Source of the DNA: Nostoc sp. HK-01
Lineage (GTDB): Bacteria; Cyanobacteriota; Cyanobacteriia; Cyanobacteriales; Nostocaceae
Length of the DNA: 64,000 nucleotides
Reading direction: 5' to 3'
Assembly: GCA_003990705.1 (NCBI GenBank)
Contig: AP018318.1
Span: forward strand, 5,025,501-5,089,500
Both the position numbers and the translations under genes were made by a program. Positions 17,810 through 25,820 of this stretch are shown here, piece after piece (within the stretch, counting starts at the first letter, position 1; the number at the start of each line of letters is the position of its first letter). The notes below the pieces were generated by a model, which worked only from the letters and a program-made list of their open reading frames with translations, did no database searches and was not told the origin of the DNA.

Positions 17810-18322
17810 ATGACAACCGCTTCTCCTGTAGTTCTGCCCCATCCCAGTGGTGATAAACGCCTAAAGATGCTAGACGCAACTATGAAGCGTCACCAGTATC
17901 AACAAGATGCCTTAATTGAAATTCTCCACAAAGCTCAAGAACTGTATGGTTATTTAGAAACCGATTTATTACTTTATATTGCCCGTAAATTAAAACTTCC
18001 CCCTAGTCAAGTTTATGGGGTAGCTACTTTTTACCATTTATTTTCTCTAGCACCCCAAGGTGTTCATAGTTGTGTAGTTTGTACAGGGACGGCTTGTTAT
18101 GTCAAAGGCGCTCAGGCAATTTTGGCCAATGTAGAAAAAATCACTCATATTCAAGCGGGTGAAACTACAGCCAACGGTCAATTATCACTACTAACAGCAA
18201 GATGTTTAGGCGCTTGCGGGATTGCGCCTGCTGTGGTGTTTGACGGCACAGTTTTAGGTAATCAAACCCCAGAATCAGTTGGAGATTGCATCCAAGGATG
18301 GCTGGCAAATGGAACTAAATGA
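17810..18322 (+). CDS. hoxE: Bidirectional [NiFe] hydrogenase diaphorase subunit HoxE
   Basis: A NuoE-like subunit of 170 residues. After a helical N-terminus it has the thioredoxin-like [2Fe-2S] domain with cysteines in CTGTAC and CLGACG, the standard four-ligand pattern. In HoxEFUYH it forms the diaphorase module with HoxF and HoxU, passing electrons between NAD(P)H or ferredoxin/flavodoxin and the hydrogenase. It is soluble or weakly membrane-attached on the cytoplasmic side. First gene of the hox run; its end overlaps hoxF by 14 bp, indicating translational coupling. Confidence 0.97.
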   Translation: MTTASPVVLPHPSGDKRLKMLDATMKRHQYQQDALIEILHKAQELYGYLETDLLLYIARKLKLPPSQVYGVATFYHLFSLAPQGVHSCVVCTGTACYVKGAQAILANVEKITHIQAGETTANGQLSLLTARCLGACGIAPAVVFDGTVLGNQTPESVGDCIQGWLANGTK

Positions 18323-19904
18323 ATTATTAGAAATTGCTAAACAAGAACTTTCTCAAGCTAAACCAGTGCAGATTCGCTGCTGCACAGCGGCTGGTTGTTT
18401 ATCTGGTAACTCCCAAAGCATTAAACAAGCACTCGACGCTGGTATCAAAGCTGAAGGTTTAGAAAAAGACGTACAAGTTTCTGGTGTTGGCTGTATGCGC
18501 TTATGCTGTCAAGGGCCATTAGTCCAAGTTGACACCCCAGCGGGAAGCAAACTTTACGAAAAAGTTACCACTCAGGACGCATTTGCCATTATTGAAGCGT
18601 TAGACGGTGGTAAAACCTCTGTCTCAGCAATAGATTTATCCCAGCCATTTTTTAGTTATCAAAAGCCAATTGTTTTAGAAAATAGCGGCAAAATTGACCC
18701 AGAAAAAATTCAATCTTATATTGCAGCTGAGGGTTATCAAGCTCTTTACCATGTGTTGCGTGAGATGACCTCCAACAAGGTTGTAGAGACAGTGACGCGC
18801 AGTGGCTTGCGTGGACGGGGAGGCGCAGGTTATCCCACAGGAATTAAATGGGCGACTGTTGCTAAAGCAAAAAGCGATCGCAAATTTGTTATCTGTAACG
18901 CTGATGAAGGTGATCCTGGCGCATTTATGGATCGCAGTGTCCTAGAAAGCGATCCCCATCGCGTATTAGAAGGAATGGCGATCGCAGGTTATGCTGTCGG
19001 AGCCAGCCAAGGTTATATTTATGTTAGGGCAGAATATCCTATTGCTATTCATCGTCTGCAAACGGCAATTCATCAAGCCCAACGCCTTGGTTTATTAGGT
19101 AGCCAAATCTTTGACTCTCCCTTTGACTTCAAAATCGATATTCGCATTGGTGCAGGGGCTTATGTGTGCGGCGAAGAAACCGCTTTAATGGCGAGCATCG
19201 AAGGCAAACGCGGCCTCCCTCATCCTCGTCCACCTTACCCAGCAGAATCTGGTTTATGGGGTCATCCCACATTAATTAATAACGTCGAAACCTTTGCCAA
19301 TATTGCACCAATTATTCGTAAAGGTGCTGATTGGTTTGCCAGTATCGGTACAGACAAAAGCAAAGGAACAAAAGTTTTTGCCCTAGCTGGCAAAATCCGC
19401 AACACAGGTTTAATCGAAGTGCCAATGGGAACTTCTTTGCGGCAAATTGTCGAAGAAATGGGAGGCGGTATTCCTGATGGCGGTACTGCTAAAGCTGTAC
19501 AAACAGGTGGCCCTTCCGGGGGATGTATCCCTGCTTCAGCATTTGATACACCTGTAGATTACGAATCCTTGACAAACCTCGGTTCCATGATGGGTTCTGG
19601 CGGCATGATTGTCATGGATCAAACTACCAACATGGTCGATGTTGCCCGCTTCTTCATGGAATTTTGTATGGATGAATCCTGCGGTAAGTGCATTCCTTGT
19701 CGCGTGGGAACTGTGCAATTACATGGATTATTAACCAAACTGATGCAAGGCAAAGCAACATCAGATGATTTGGCACTACTGGAAGAACTTTGCGACATGG
19801 TGAAAAACACCAGTTTGTGCGGTTTAGGCCAGTCTGCACCAAATCCGGTATTTAGTACATTGCGTTACTTCCGTGAGGAGTATTTGGAGTTGATTAAAGA
19901 TTAG
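18309..19904 (+). CDS. hoxF: Bidirectional hydrogenase diaphorase subunit HoxF
   Basis: 531 residues, NuoF-like. The N-terminal [2Fe-2S] thioredoxin-like domain has [10 protein letters not shown] and GCMRLCCQG. The FMN- and NAD(H)-binding core has [14 protein letters not shown] and [14 protein letters not shown]. The C-terminal [4Fe-4S] site has [12 protein letters not shown] plus a distal Cys in TSLCGLG. Role: oxidation or reduction of the pyridine nucleotide in the HoxEFUYH complex. I start at the ATG at 18309 ([10 protein letters not shown]), which overlaps hoxE; a TTG at 18279 is in frame but deeper in hoxE. The next hox gene begins only after a 308-bp repeat-filled gap. Confidence 0.97.
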   Translation: MELNELLEIAKQELSQAKPVQIRCCTAAGCLSGNSQSIKQALDAGIKAEGLEKDVQVSGVGCMRLCCQGPLVQVDTPAGSKLYEKVTTQDAFAIIEALDGGKTSVSAIDLSQPFFSYQKPIVLENSGKIDPEKIQSYIAAEGYQALYHVLREMTSNKVVETVTRSGLRGRGGAGYPTGIKWATVAKAKSDRKFVICNADEGDPGAFMDRSVLESDPHRVLEGMAIAGYAVGASQGYIYVRAEYPIAIHRLQTAIHQAQRLGLLGSQIFDSPFDFKIDIRIGAGAYVCGEETALMASIEGKRGLPHPRPPYPAESGLWGHPTLINNVETFANIAPIIRKGADWFASIGTDKSKGTKVFALAGKIRNTGLIEVPMGTSLRQIVEEMGGGIPDGGTAKAVQTGGPSGGCIPASAFDTPVDYESLTNLGSMMGSGGMIVMDQTTNMVDVARFFMEFCMDESCGKCIPCRVGTVQLHGLLTKLMQGKATSDDLALLEELCDMVKNTSLCGLGQSAPNPVFSTLRYFREEYLELIKD

Positions 19905-19959
19905 ATATTACAGGTGACAGATTTGAAAGTTTTCTGGTGTAAATAACAATGTGCGACGA

Positions 19960-20114
19960 CACATTACTAATCTCAAATAACACATTAACGATGTGAAGTG
20001 GCACATTACTAATTTCAAATAACGCATTAACGATGTGAGGTAACACATTACTAATTTCAAATAACGCATTAACGATGTGAGGCAACACATTACTAATTTC
20101 AAATAACGCATTAA
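19960..20114. repeat. Tandem array, 21-bp period, 7.4 copies, between hoxF and hoxU
   Basis: Seven complete 21-bp units from 19960 and a partial copy (20107-20114). Unit A (cacattactaatttcaaata) alternates strictly with unit B (cgcattaacgatgtgaggta). It is the third array of this period in the window and fills about half of the hoxF-hoxU gap. Minus-strand frames through it are low-complexity artefacts. Confidence 0.9.
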
Positions 20115-20133
20115 GTAATCCGACAAAATTACA

Positions 20134-20210
20134 CCTATCCCCTGTCCCCTGTCACCTATCCCCTGTCCCCTGTCACCTGTCACCTGTCCTCTGTCACCTA
20201 TCCCCTATTC
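20134..20210. repeat. Heptamer (STRR) array ending 2 bp before hoxU
   Basis: Eleven contiguous 7-bp units of cctgtcc/cctgtca/cctatcc type. The array stops at 20210 and the hoxU ATG is at 20213, so the usual Shine-Dalgarno window consists of pyrimidine-rich repeat with no purine-rich ribosome binding site. Confidence 0.92.
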
Positions 20211-20212
20211 TT

Positions 20213-20929
20213 ATGGCAGTCAAAACGTTAACAATCAATAACCAACTTATTAGCGCCCATGAAGAAGAAACTGTCCTAGAAGCGGCGCAAGCAGCAGGAA
20301 TTCATATTCCGACATTGTGCCATTTAGAAGGCGTGGGGGATGTGGGTGCTTGTCGGCTGTGTTTAGTAGAGATTGCTGGAAGTAATAAATTACAACCTGC
20401 TTGCGTGACAAAAATTAACGAAGGAATGGAGGTTTACACACATAACGATCGCCTACAAAAATACCGCCGCACAATTGTCGAAATGCTGTTTGCAGAAGGT
20501 AATCACATTTGCTCAGTTTGTGTCGCCAATGGTAATTGTGAATTACAAGACTTAGCGATTGAAATGGGGATGGATCATGTACGTTTAGAGTATCACTTCC
20601 CCAATCGTAAAGTAGATGTTTCCCACGATCGCTTCGGTATTGACCATAACCGATGTGTGCTGTGTACTCGTTGTGTCCGCGTTTGTGATGAAATCGAAGG
20701 CGCTCACACTTGGGATATGGCAAGTAGGGGTACAAACTCCCACGTTATTACTGACTTGAGTCAGCCGTGGGGAACATCGCAAACTTGTACCTCCTGCGGT
20801 AAATGTGTCAACGCTTGCCCCACAGGTGCGATTTTCTACCAAGCTTCTAGCGTTGGGGAAATGAAACATGATCGGGACAAACTTGATTTTTTAGTTACCG
20901 CAAGGAAAAAACAGCAATGGAATCTTTAG
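20213..20929 (+). CDS. hoxU: Bidirectional hydrogenase diaphorase subunit HoxU
   Basis: 238 residues, like the N-terminus of NuoG. It has a plant-ferredoxin-type [2Fe-2S] domain ([15 protein letters not shown] plus a later Cys), a His/Cys cluster segment ([12 protein letters not shown]) and two [4Fe-4S] motifs ([11 protein letters not shown] and [12 protein letters not shown]). It wires electrons from HoxF to HoxY. The start lies directly behind a heptamer repeat with no Shine-Dalgarno, so its initiation is unusual. It is followed after 18 bp by the DUF3122 gene. Confidence 0.97.
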   Translation: MAVKTLTINNQLISAHEEETVLEAAQAAGIHIPTLCHLEGVGDVGACRLCLVEIAGSNKLQPACVTKINEGMEVYTHNDRLQKYRRTIVEMLFAEGNHICSVCVANGNCELQDLAIEMGMDHVRLEYHFPNRKVDVSHDRFGIDHNRCVLCTRCVRVCDEIEGAHTWDMASRGTNSHVITDLSQPWGTSQTCTSCGKCVNACPTGAIFYQASSVGEMKHDRDKLDFLVTARKKQQWNL

Positions 20930-20947
20930 CCACGCCAGGAGGTAAAT

Positions 20948-21478
20948 ATGAAACTCCGTCGCCTTCGACAAACATTTTGGTGGTTGCTATTGGGAAGTAT
21001 TTTGACAATATGTATATTCCTGGCTTTAGAAAACCCCACATCACAAATAGCGATCGCTGCTGTCACACGTTTAGAAGCAGCACCAGGCGAAATACTTTAT
21101 CGCTCACAAACAAAATTAGATGATCAATCAGGACACGTTTGGCAAGCGGTTCTGTTTAAACAAACTTACCCTAATCAAGAGATCAGTTTAAATCTGCGGC
21201 TCGTCGGTTTCCCTAACTCAGCCGAATTAATTCATCCCCAACCGCTAAAAATTACCACAGCTGACGGCAAAGTTTTGACTGCTGCTGACGTTTTCTTAGA
21301 TGAAGCCCCAGCACCAACTATCGGTCAATACAACTTTAAAGATATCTTGTCCCAATTACCCAACGAACCCCTACAACTAGCTATACCTTTACCCAAACAA
21401 AAATTTATTCACATCTCAGTTCCTCAATCTGTTGTACAAGAGTGGCATAAAGTCCTCATTGCCAAATCTTTAACCTGA
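20948..21478 (+). CDS. DUF3122 protein in the hox cluster
   Basis: 176 residues. A basic start and one hydrophobic segment (FWWLLLGSILTICIFLALE, about 10-28) act as signal peptide or anchor. The DUF3122 body follows, with APGEILYRSQTKLDDQSGHV, LRLVGFPNSAEL and the C-terminal VVQEWHKVL. Members are cyanobacterial and of unknown function; this one probably faces the periplasm or lumen. It has an excellent Shine-Dalgarno (AGGAGGT, 7 bp before ATG). It sits between hoxU and hoxY and is presumably co-transcribed with them. It has no cysteine cluster, so it is not an obvious redox subunit. Confidence 0.85.
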   Translation: MKLRRLRQTFWWLLLGSILTICIFLALENPTSQIAIAAVTRLEAAPGEILYRSQTKLDDQSGHVWQAVLFKQTYPNQEISLNLRLVGFPNSAELIHPQPLKITTADGKVLTAADVFLDEAPAPTIGQYNFKDILSQLPNEPLQLAIPLPKQKFIHISVPQSVVQEWHKVLIAKSLT

Positions 21479-21521
21479 CAACATACCTCCAACTCAGCGT
21501 ACCTTTGCGTTTAAAAAAATT

Positions 21522-22067
21522 ATGCCTCGCTTGCGACTAGCAACAGTATGGTTAGGCGGCTGTTCTGGCTGTCACATGTCATTTCTCGACTTAGACGAAT
21601 GGCTGATTGATTTAGCCGGACAAGTAGATTTTGTTTACAGTCCCTTCGCGGATATTAAAGAATATCCCCACGATGTCGATGTAGTGTTAGTTGAAGGTGC
21701 GATCGCAAACGAAGAACACCTCACCACAATCCGCACTGTTCGAGAACGTTCCAAACTCTTAATTTCTTTTGGTGATTGTGCTGTGACTGGGAACGTCACC
21801 GCCTTACGCAATCCTTTAGGTAGCGCCGAACCAGTACTTCAGCGATGTTATGTCGAATTAGTTGATCTTCACCCTCAAATACCCTATGAACCAGGCATTG
21901 TCCCCCCATTACTAGATAAAGTCACACCTGTACATTATGTCGTCCCCGTTGATATTTATTTACCCGGTTGTCCACCCTCAGCAACTCGCATCCGTGCCGC
22001 ATTAGAGCCGCTGTTACAAGGTGAAAAACCCAAACTCGCAGGACGCGAATTCATCAAATTTGGTTGA
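21522..22067 (+). CDS. hoxY: Bidirectional [NiFe] hydrogenase small subunit HoxY
   Basis: 181 residues. The proximal [4Fe-4S] ligands appear in GGCSGCHMSFLDLDE near the start, GDCAVTGN in the middle and PGCPPS near the end, as in cytoplasmic HoxY-type small subunits, which lack the Tat signal and the extra clusters of membrane-bound enzymes. It pairs with HoxH to form the hydrogenase module and takes electrons from HoxU. Confidence 0.97.
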   Translation: MPRLRLATVWLGGCSGCHMSFLDLDEWLIDLAGQVDFVYSPFADIKEYPHDVDVVLVEGAIANEEHLTTIRTVRERSKLLISFGDCAVTGNVTALRNPLGSAEPVLQRCYVELVDLHPQIPYEPGIVPPLLDKVTPVHYVVPVDIYLPGCPPSATRIRAALEPLLQGEKPKLAGREFIKFG

Positions 22068-22112
22068 ACAGAAGGCAGAGTAATTTTAGATTTTAGATTG
22101 AAAAATTGTCCT

Positions 22113-22147
22113 AATCCAAAATCCAAAATTTAAAATCCAAAATTGAT
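22113..22147. repeat. Heptamer (STRR) array between hoxY and the CBS gene
   Basis: Five 7-bp units (aatccaa x2, aatttaa, aatccaa, aattgat). Confidence 0.75.
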
Positions 22148-22181
22148 TCACTCAGCACTTTTAAATATTAGGAGATTCATT

Positions 22182-22775
22182 ATGTTAAAAGCCGCAGACA
22201 TTATGACAAAAGATGTCGCCACCATTCGTAGTTCCGCCACAGTTGCGGAAGCCGTGACTCTAATGCGGGCGAGAGATTGGCGAGCATTAATTGTTGACCG
22301 TCGCCACGAACAAGATGCTTACGGCATTATTAGCGAGAGCGATATTGTTTATAAAGTTATTGCTTATGGTAAAGACCCTCATAAAATAAGGGTTTATGAG
22401 GTGATGACAAAACCTTGCATCGCCATTAACCCCGACTTGGGTTTAGAATACGTCGCGCGGTTATTTGCCCAACATCATTTGCACAGAGCGCCAATTATCC
22501 AAGGTGAACTAGTCGGAATCATTTCCCTCACCGATATTTTGGCTTTAAGTGACTTTATAGAACAACCCCGGTCAATTCTTTTAGAGCAACAGCTACAAGA
22601 TGAAATTAAAAAAGCCCGTGCTACTTGCATAGAAAAAGGTATTCATTCAGAAGAATGCGCCGCCGCTTGGGATGCAGTAAACGAAATGCAATCAGAAATG
22701 GCACATCAAACAGCCGAAACAATCGATAGAACAGCTTTTGAAGATTACTCAGAAAGTCTAAAGTATGAAGTGTGA
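22182..22775 (+). CDS. CBS-domain pair protein in the hox cluster
   Basis: 197 residues. Two CBS motifs are arranged as a Bateman module: AADIMTKDVATIRSSATVAE (about 4-60), then VYEVMTKPCIAINPDLG (about 70-125). A C-terminal helical tail follows, with two Cys (CIEKGIHSEECAAAWD) and acidic residues. CBS pairs usually bind adenine nucleotides, so this protein may report energy or redox state to the hydrogenase; that is inference from position. I choose the ATG at 22182, with AGGAG 8 bp upstream. The in-frame TTG at 22143 lies in repeat sequence. Confidence 0.9.
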   Translation: MLKAADIMTKDVATIRSSATVAEAVTLMRARDWRALIVDRRHEQDAYGIISESDIVYKVIAYGKDPHKIRVYEVMTKPCIAINPDLGLEYVARLFAQHHLHRAPIIQGELVGIISLTDILALSDFIEQPRSILLEQQLQDEIKKARATCIEKGIHSEECAAAWDAVNEMQSEMAHQTAETIDRTAFEDYSESLKYEV

Positions 22776-22801
22776 AGTCTGAAGTTTTATCTCTTATCCG
22801 T

Positions 22802-22822
22802 CTGCCTCCTGCCTCCTGCCTT
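22802..22822. repeat. Short heptamer array before hoxH
   Basis: Three 7-bp units (ctgcctc, ctgcctc, ctgcctt) end 14 bp before the hoxH start. A matching triplet lies at 24853-24873 downstream of hoxH, between the two redoxin genes. Confidence 0.7.
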
Positions 22823-22836
22823 TTGACCATTAACAA

Positions 22837-24285
22837 ATGACAAAAATAATTATCGATCCCGTTACCCGCATTGAAGGACATGCCAAGATTAGTATTTTTT
22901 TAGATGATGCTGGTCAAGTGAGTGATGCTCACTTTCATGTCACCGAATTTCGCGGGTTTGAAAAGTTTTGCGAAGGTCGGCCGCTGTGGGAAATGCCGGG
23001 AATTACTGCTAGAGTTTGTGGTATTTGTCCGGTAAGCCATTTGTTAGCTTCTGCGAAAGCAGGCGATCGCATTTTAGCTGTTACTATTCCACCAACAGCT
23101 GTTAAACTGCGACGGTTGATGAATTTAGGGCAAATTCTCCAATCCCATGCACTGAGTTTCTTTCATCTCAGCGCCCCCGATTTTTTACTGGGAATGGATA
23201 GCGACCCCCAAACACGTAATGTCTTTGGTTTAATTGCCGCAGAACCAGAATTTGCCCGTGGTGGAATTCGCTTACGCCAGTTTGGGCAAGAAATTATCGA
23301 GTTATTGGGAGGGCAAAAGATTCACCCCGCTTGGGCTGTTCCTGGTGGAGTGCGAGAACCATTAACTCCAGAAAAACGCAGCCACATCCAAAATCGGATT
23401 CCCGAAGCACGCACCACAATTTTGGATGCTTTAGCGCAATTTAAAAACTTGCTTGATGATTATGCCGCAGAAGTCCAAACCTTTGGTAATTTCCCTAGTT
23501 TATTTATGGGGTTAGTTACTGCCAAAGGTTTGTGGGAAACTTACGACGGAAATATCCGCTTTGTTGATAGTGGAGGTAATATCATTGCCGATAAACTCGA
23601 CCCCACACGCTATCAAGAATTTATCGGGGAAGCGGTTCAACCAGACTCTTATTTAAAATCTCCCTACTATCGCCCCTTGGGTTATCCTAACCAAAATGAC
23701 CATTGCCGGATAGATAGTGGGATGTATCGAGTCGGGCCACTAGCACGGTTAAATATTTGTAACCGCATTGGCACACCTTTAGCCGATCAAGAATTACAAG
23801 AATTCCGCGATCGCGGTCAAGGCACAGTCAAATCATCTTTCTTTTATCACTATGCCCGCCTAATCGAAATTGTCGCCTGTATTGAGCATATTGAAATCTT
23901 ACTTGATGACCCAGATATCCTATCAACAAGACTCCGTGCCGAAGCTGGCATTAACCAACTCGAAGGAGTCGGTGTCAGTGAAGCACCGCGCGGCACTTTA
24001 TTCCATCATTATCGTGTTGATGAAAATGGTTTATTGCAAAAAGTCAATTTCATCATTGCTACTGGTCAAAATAACTTAGCAATGAATCGCACAGTTGCTC
24101 AAATTGCCCGGCATTTTATCCAAGGCACAGAAATTCCTGAAGGAATGTTAAATCGTGTGGAAGCCGGAATCCGCGCTTTCGACCCCTGTTTAAGTTGTTC
24201 AACCCACGCCGCCGGACAAATGCCTTTACAAGTTCAATTAATCACAGCCAATGGCAATATTATTCATCAAGTTTGGCGGCATTAA
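22837..24285 (+). CDS. hoxH: Bidirectional [NiFe] hydrogenase large subunit HoxH
   Basis: 482 residues. The four Ni-binding cysteines are in [10 protein letters not shown] near the N-terminus and DPCLSCSTH near the C-terminus. The N-terminal signature [12 protein letters not shown] is typical. About 25 residues after CSTH form the C-terminal peptide that a dedicated protease (HoxW) removes after Ni insertion; hoxW is not in the window. It catalyses reversible H2 oxidation in the cytoplasm. The last 26 bp overlap the end of the convergent redoxin gene. Confidence 0.97.
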   Translation: MTKIIIDPVTRIEGHAKISIFLDDAGQVSDAHFHVTEFRGFEKFCEGRPLWEMPGITARVCGICPVSHLLASAKAGDRILAVTIPPTAVKLRRLMNLGQILQSHALSFFHLSAPDFLLGMDSDPQTRNVFGLIAAEPEFARGGIRLRQFGQEIIELLGGQKIHPAWAVPGGVREPLTPEKRSHIQNRIPEARTTILDALAQFKNLLDDYAAEVQTFGNFPSLFMGLVTAKGLWETYDGNIRFVDSGGNIIADKLDPTRYQEFIGEAVQPDSYLKSPYYRPLGYPNQNDHCRIDSGMYRVGPLARLNICNRIGTPLADQELQEFRDRGQGTVKSSFFYHYARLIEIVACIEHIEILLDDPDILSTRLRAEAGINQLEGVGVSEAPRGTLFHHYRVDENGLLQKVNFIIATGQNNLAMNRTVAQIARHFIQGTEIPEGMLNRVEAGIRAFDPCLSCSTHAAGQMPLQVQLITANGNIIHQVWRH

Positions 24286-24814
24286 ATTGTGCTAATAATG
24301 TTTCCACACTAGCATTGTGATCTAAAAAAGAAAACAAATGTGTATATAGTAATTTGCCATCTTTATCTAAGACAAACTGTGCTGGTAAAGGCGCTCCCAA
24401 TGCTTGCCCTACTCTATATCTCCGAAAAACTTGGCAACTAGGGTCACTCAATAAGGGCATTTTCAAGCCTAAATCTTGTACAACTATTTGACTTTGCCTT
24501 TCGTCGGTACTAGTAATCATCAAAACTTCTATACCGCGTTTTGTAAATTCCTCATAATTTTCATTCAAAGCTTTAATATGCGGATAGCAAAACGGGCAGT
24601 ATTGCTTGTCAGTAAAAATTCTTGTAAAGGCAAGTAATACTGGTTGCTTGCCTCGATAATCTGACAATTTAACTACAGTACTATTAGTGATATCGGGTAA
24701 TTGGAAATCGGGTGTGCCTATTTCTTGGCGAAAGTAACTAGTTGCGGGTATTGGCAAAAAGTTACGGAAAAATCGCTCATTAAATAAGCCAGTAAAATCA
24801 GTTGAAGTTAGCAT
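24260..24814 (-). CDS. Peroxiredoxin-like/AhpC-TSA family thiol protein
   Basis: 184 residues, thioredoxin fold. After a leader of about 30 residues, [11 protein letters not shown] starts the AhpC-TSA domain, with a CPFC motif (Cys73, Cys76) where peroxiredoxins have the peroxidatic Cys. [16 protein letters not shown] and [13 protein letters not shown] complete the fold. The CxxC makes a thioredoxin-like disulfide reductase or atypical peroxiredoxin possible. It is convergent with hoxH (26-bp overlap) and lies downstream of the 2-Cys peroxiredoxin gene on the same strand. Confidence 0.8.
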   Translation of the reverse strand: MLTSTDFTGLFNERFFRNFLPIPATSYFRQEIGTPDFQLPDITNSTVVKLSDYRGKQPVLLAFTRIFTDKQYCPFCYPHIKALNENYEEFTKRGIEVLMITSTDERQSQIVVQDLGLKMPLLSDPSCQVFRRYRVGQALGAPLPAQFVLDKDGKLLYTHLFSFLDHNASVETLLAQFNAAKLDE

Positions 24815-24881
24815 ATTGTTATTCTTGAATTAAATATTAAAAATTTTACCTCCTGCCTTCTGCCTCCTGCCATAAAACAAA

Positions 24882-24935
24882 ACCACAGATTAACACTCAA
24901 ATTAACACTGATTTTAATCTGTGTTGATCTGTGGT
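24882..24935. repeat. Inverted repeat between redoxin genes
   Basis: ACCACAGAT at 24882-24890 pairs with ATCTGTGGT at 24927-24935; inner segments (taacac and gtgtt) extend the imperfect stem. It may act as a transcript-end hairpin for the 2-Cys peroxiredoxin gene, but there is no clear T-tract. Confidence 0.5.
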
Positions 24936-25005
24936 TCATCTGTGGTGCGGATGAATTTTGCCTTTAATGCCAAAAAATATTATTGGAATTAAAAGCGAGA
25001 AAATT

Positions 25006-25617
25006 CTAGACGGAAGCGAAGTAAACTTTAGACTTCACAGGATCAGGATTCATTGTCTGATCACCTGGTTGCCAACCTGCGGGGCAAACTTCGTCTGGAT
25101 GTGATTGAACGTGCTGAATCGCTTGTAATGTCCGCAGGGTTTCATCAACGCTACGACCAAAAGCTAGGTTGTTAATGGTAGCGTGTTGGATGATACCATC
25201 TTTGTCAATCAAGAACAGACCACGCAAGGCAACGCCGGCTGCTGGGTCAAGAACGTTGTAATCTGCGCTAATTTCTTTCTTGATGTCGGAAACTAGGGGA
25301 TAATTGAGGTCGCCTACGCCACCAGATTTGCGATCGGTTTGAATCCAAGCGAGGTGCGAGAACTCACTATCAACGGAAACACCGAGAACTTCAGTGTTAA
25401 GTTTTTTGAATTCTTCGTAGCGATCGCTAAATGCTGTGATCTCAGTAGGACAAACAAAGGTAAAGTCTAGGGGGTAGAAAAATAAGACAACATACTTACC
25501 GCGATATTCGGAAAGTTTAACTGTCTTGAATTCCTGATCTACTACAGCGGTTGCTGTAAAATCGGGAGCTTGTTGACCAACGCGGAGGCTTCCTTCTGTT
25601 CCGTAAGTGAGGGACAT
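25006..25617 (-). CDS. 2-Cys peroxiredoxin (typical, AhpC/Tsa)
   Basis: 203 residues, standard length. The peroxidatic Cys56 is in [12 protein letters not shown] and the resolving Cys178 in EVCPAGW. The [10 protein letters not shown] and C-terminal YF motifs of eukaryote-type and cyanobacterial sensitive 2-Cys enzymes are present. It reduces H2O2 and alkyl hydroperoxides using thioredoxin or NTRC. Shine-Dalgarno AGGAG precedes the ATG. A long, GC-rich, foldable leader and a palindrome lie upstream (see separate entries), suggesting regulated expression. Confidence 0.95.
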   Translation of the reverse strand: MSLTYGTEGSLRVGQQAPDFTATAVVDQEFKTVKLSEYRGKYVVLFFYPLDFTFVCPTEITAFSDRYEEFKKLNTEVLGVSVDSEFSHLAWIQTDRKSGGVGDLNYPLVSDIKKEISADYNVLDPAAGVALRGLFLIDKDGIIQHATINNLAFGRSVDETLRTLQAIQHVQSHPDEVCPAGWQPGDQTMNPDPVKSKVYFASV

Positions 25618-25770
25618 TAACCTAATTCTCCTTCAACTTATATCAGTTTTAGTAGCGTTAGAATTCGGGTCAGATAAAACTTACCCATCCACGCTGTCTC
25701 ACCCTTTCGGGTACTTGTCGAGAACCCCTTCGAGGAACACAGTCCCCCTATTGGGCTGACTCACAGTTCA
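25618..25770 (-). ncRNA. Possible structured 5' leader of the 2-Cys peroxiredoxin mRNA
   Basis: Read on the minus strand, this spacer is more GC-rich than other intergenic DNA and shows short stems: ACCC-GAAA-GGGT closed by a GNRA-type loop (around 25700), CCTC-GAA-GGGG, and CGA...TCG. I do not recognise a described RNA family. It could be a regulatory 5' UTR, a small RNA or just a GC-rich patch. Confidence 0.35.
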
Positions 25771-25780
25771 ATTACGATCT

Positions 25781-25805
25781 GTTACGACTATATCATAGTC
25801 ATAAC
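25781..25805. promoter_or_regulatory. 11-bp-arm palindrome, candidate operator
   Basis: GTTACGACTAT (25781-25791), a 3-bp spacer, then ATAGTCATAAC (25795-25805). The arms match at 10 of 11 positions. It sits between the divergent 2-Cys peroxiredoxin and glycogen debranching genes, 16 bp before the latter's ATG. The size and symmetry fit a dimeric transcription factor site; the factor is unknown. Confidence 0.6.
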
Positions 25806-25820
25806 GATTCTGAGTAGCAA

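Noticed and set aside
19894-20183. Minus-strand ORFs through the hoxF-hoxU array
   Set aside because: Same artefact of a 21-bp stop-free repeat.
25680-25770. Possible tRNA or known cyanobacterial small RNA in the peroxiredoxin leader
   Set aside because: No cloverleaf or TPsiC arm, and it does not match the RNA families I can recall; kept only as a possible structured leader.
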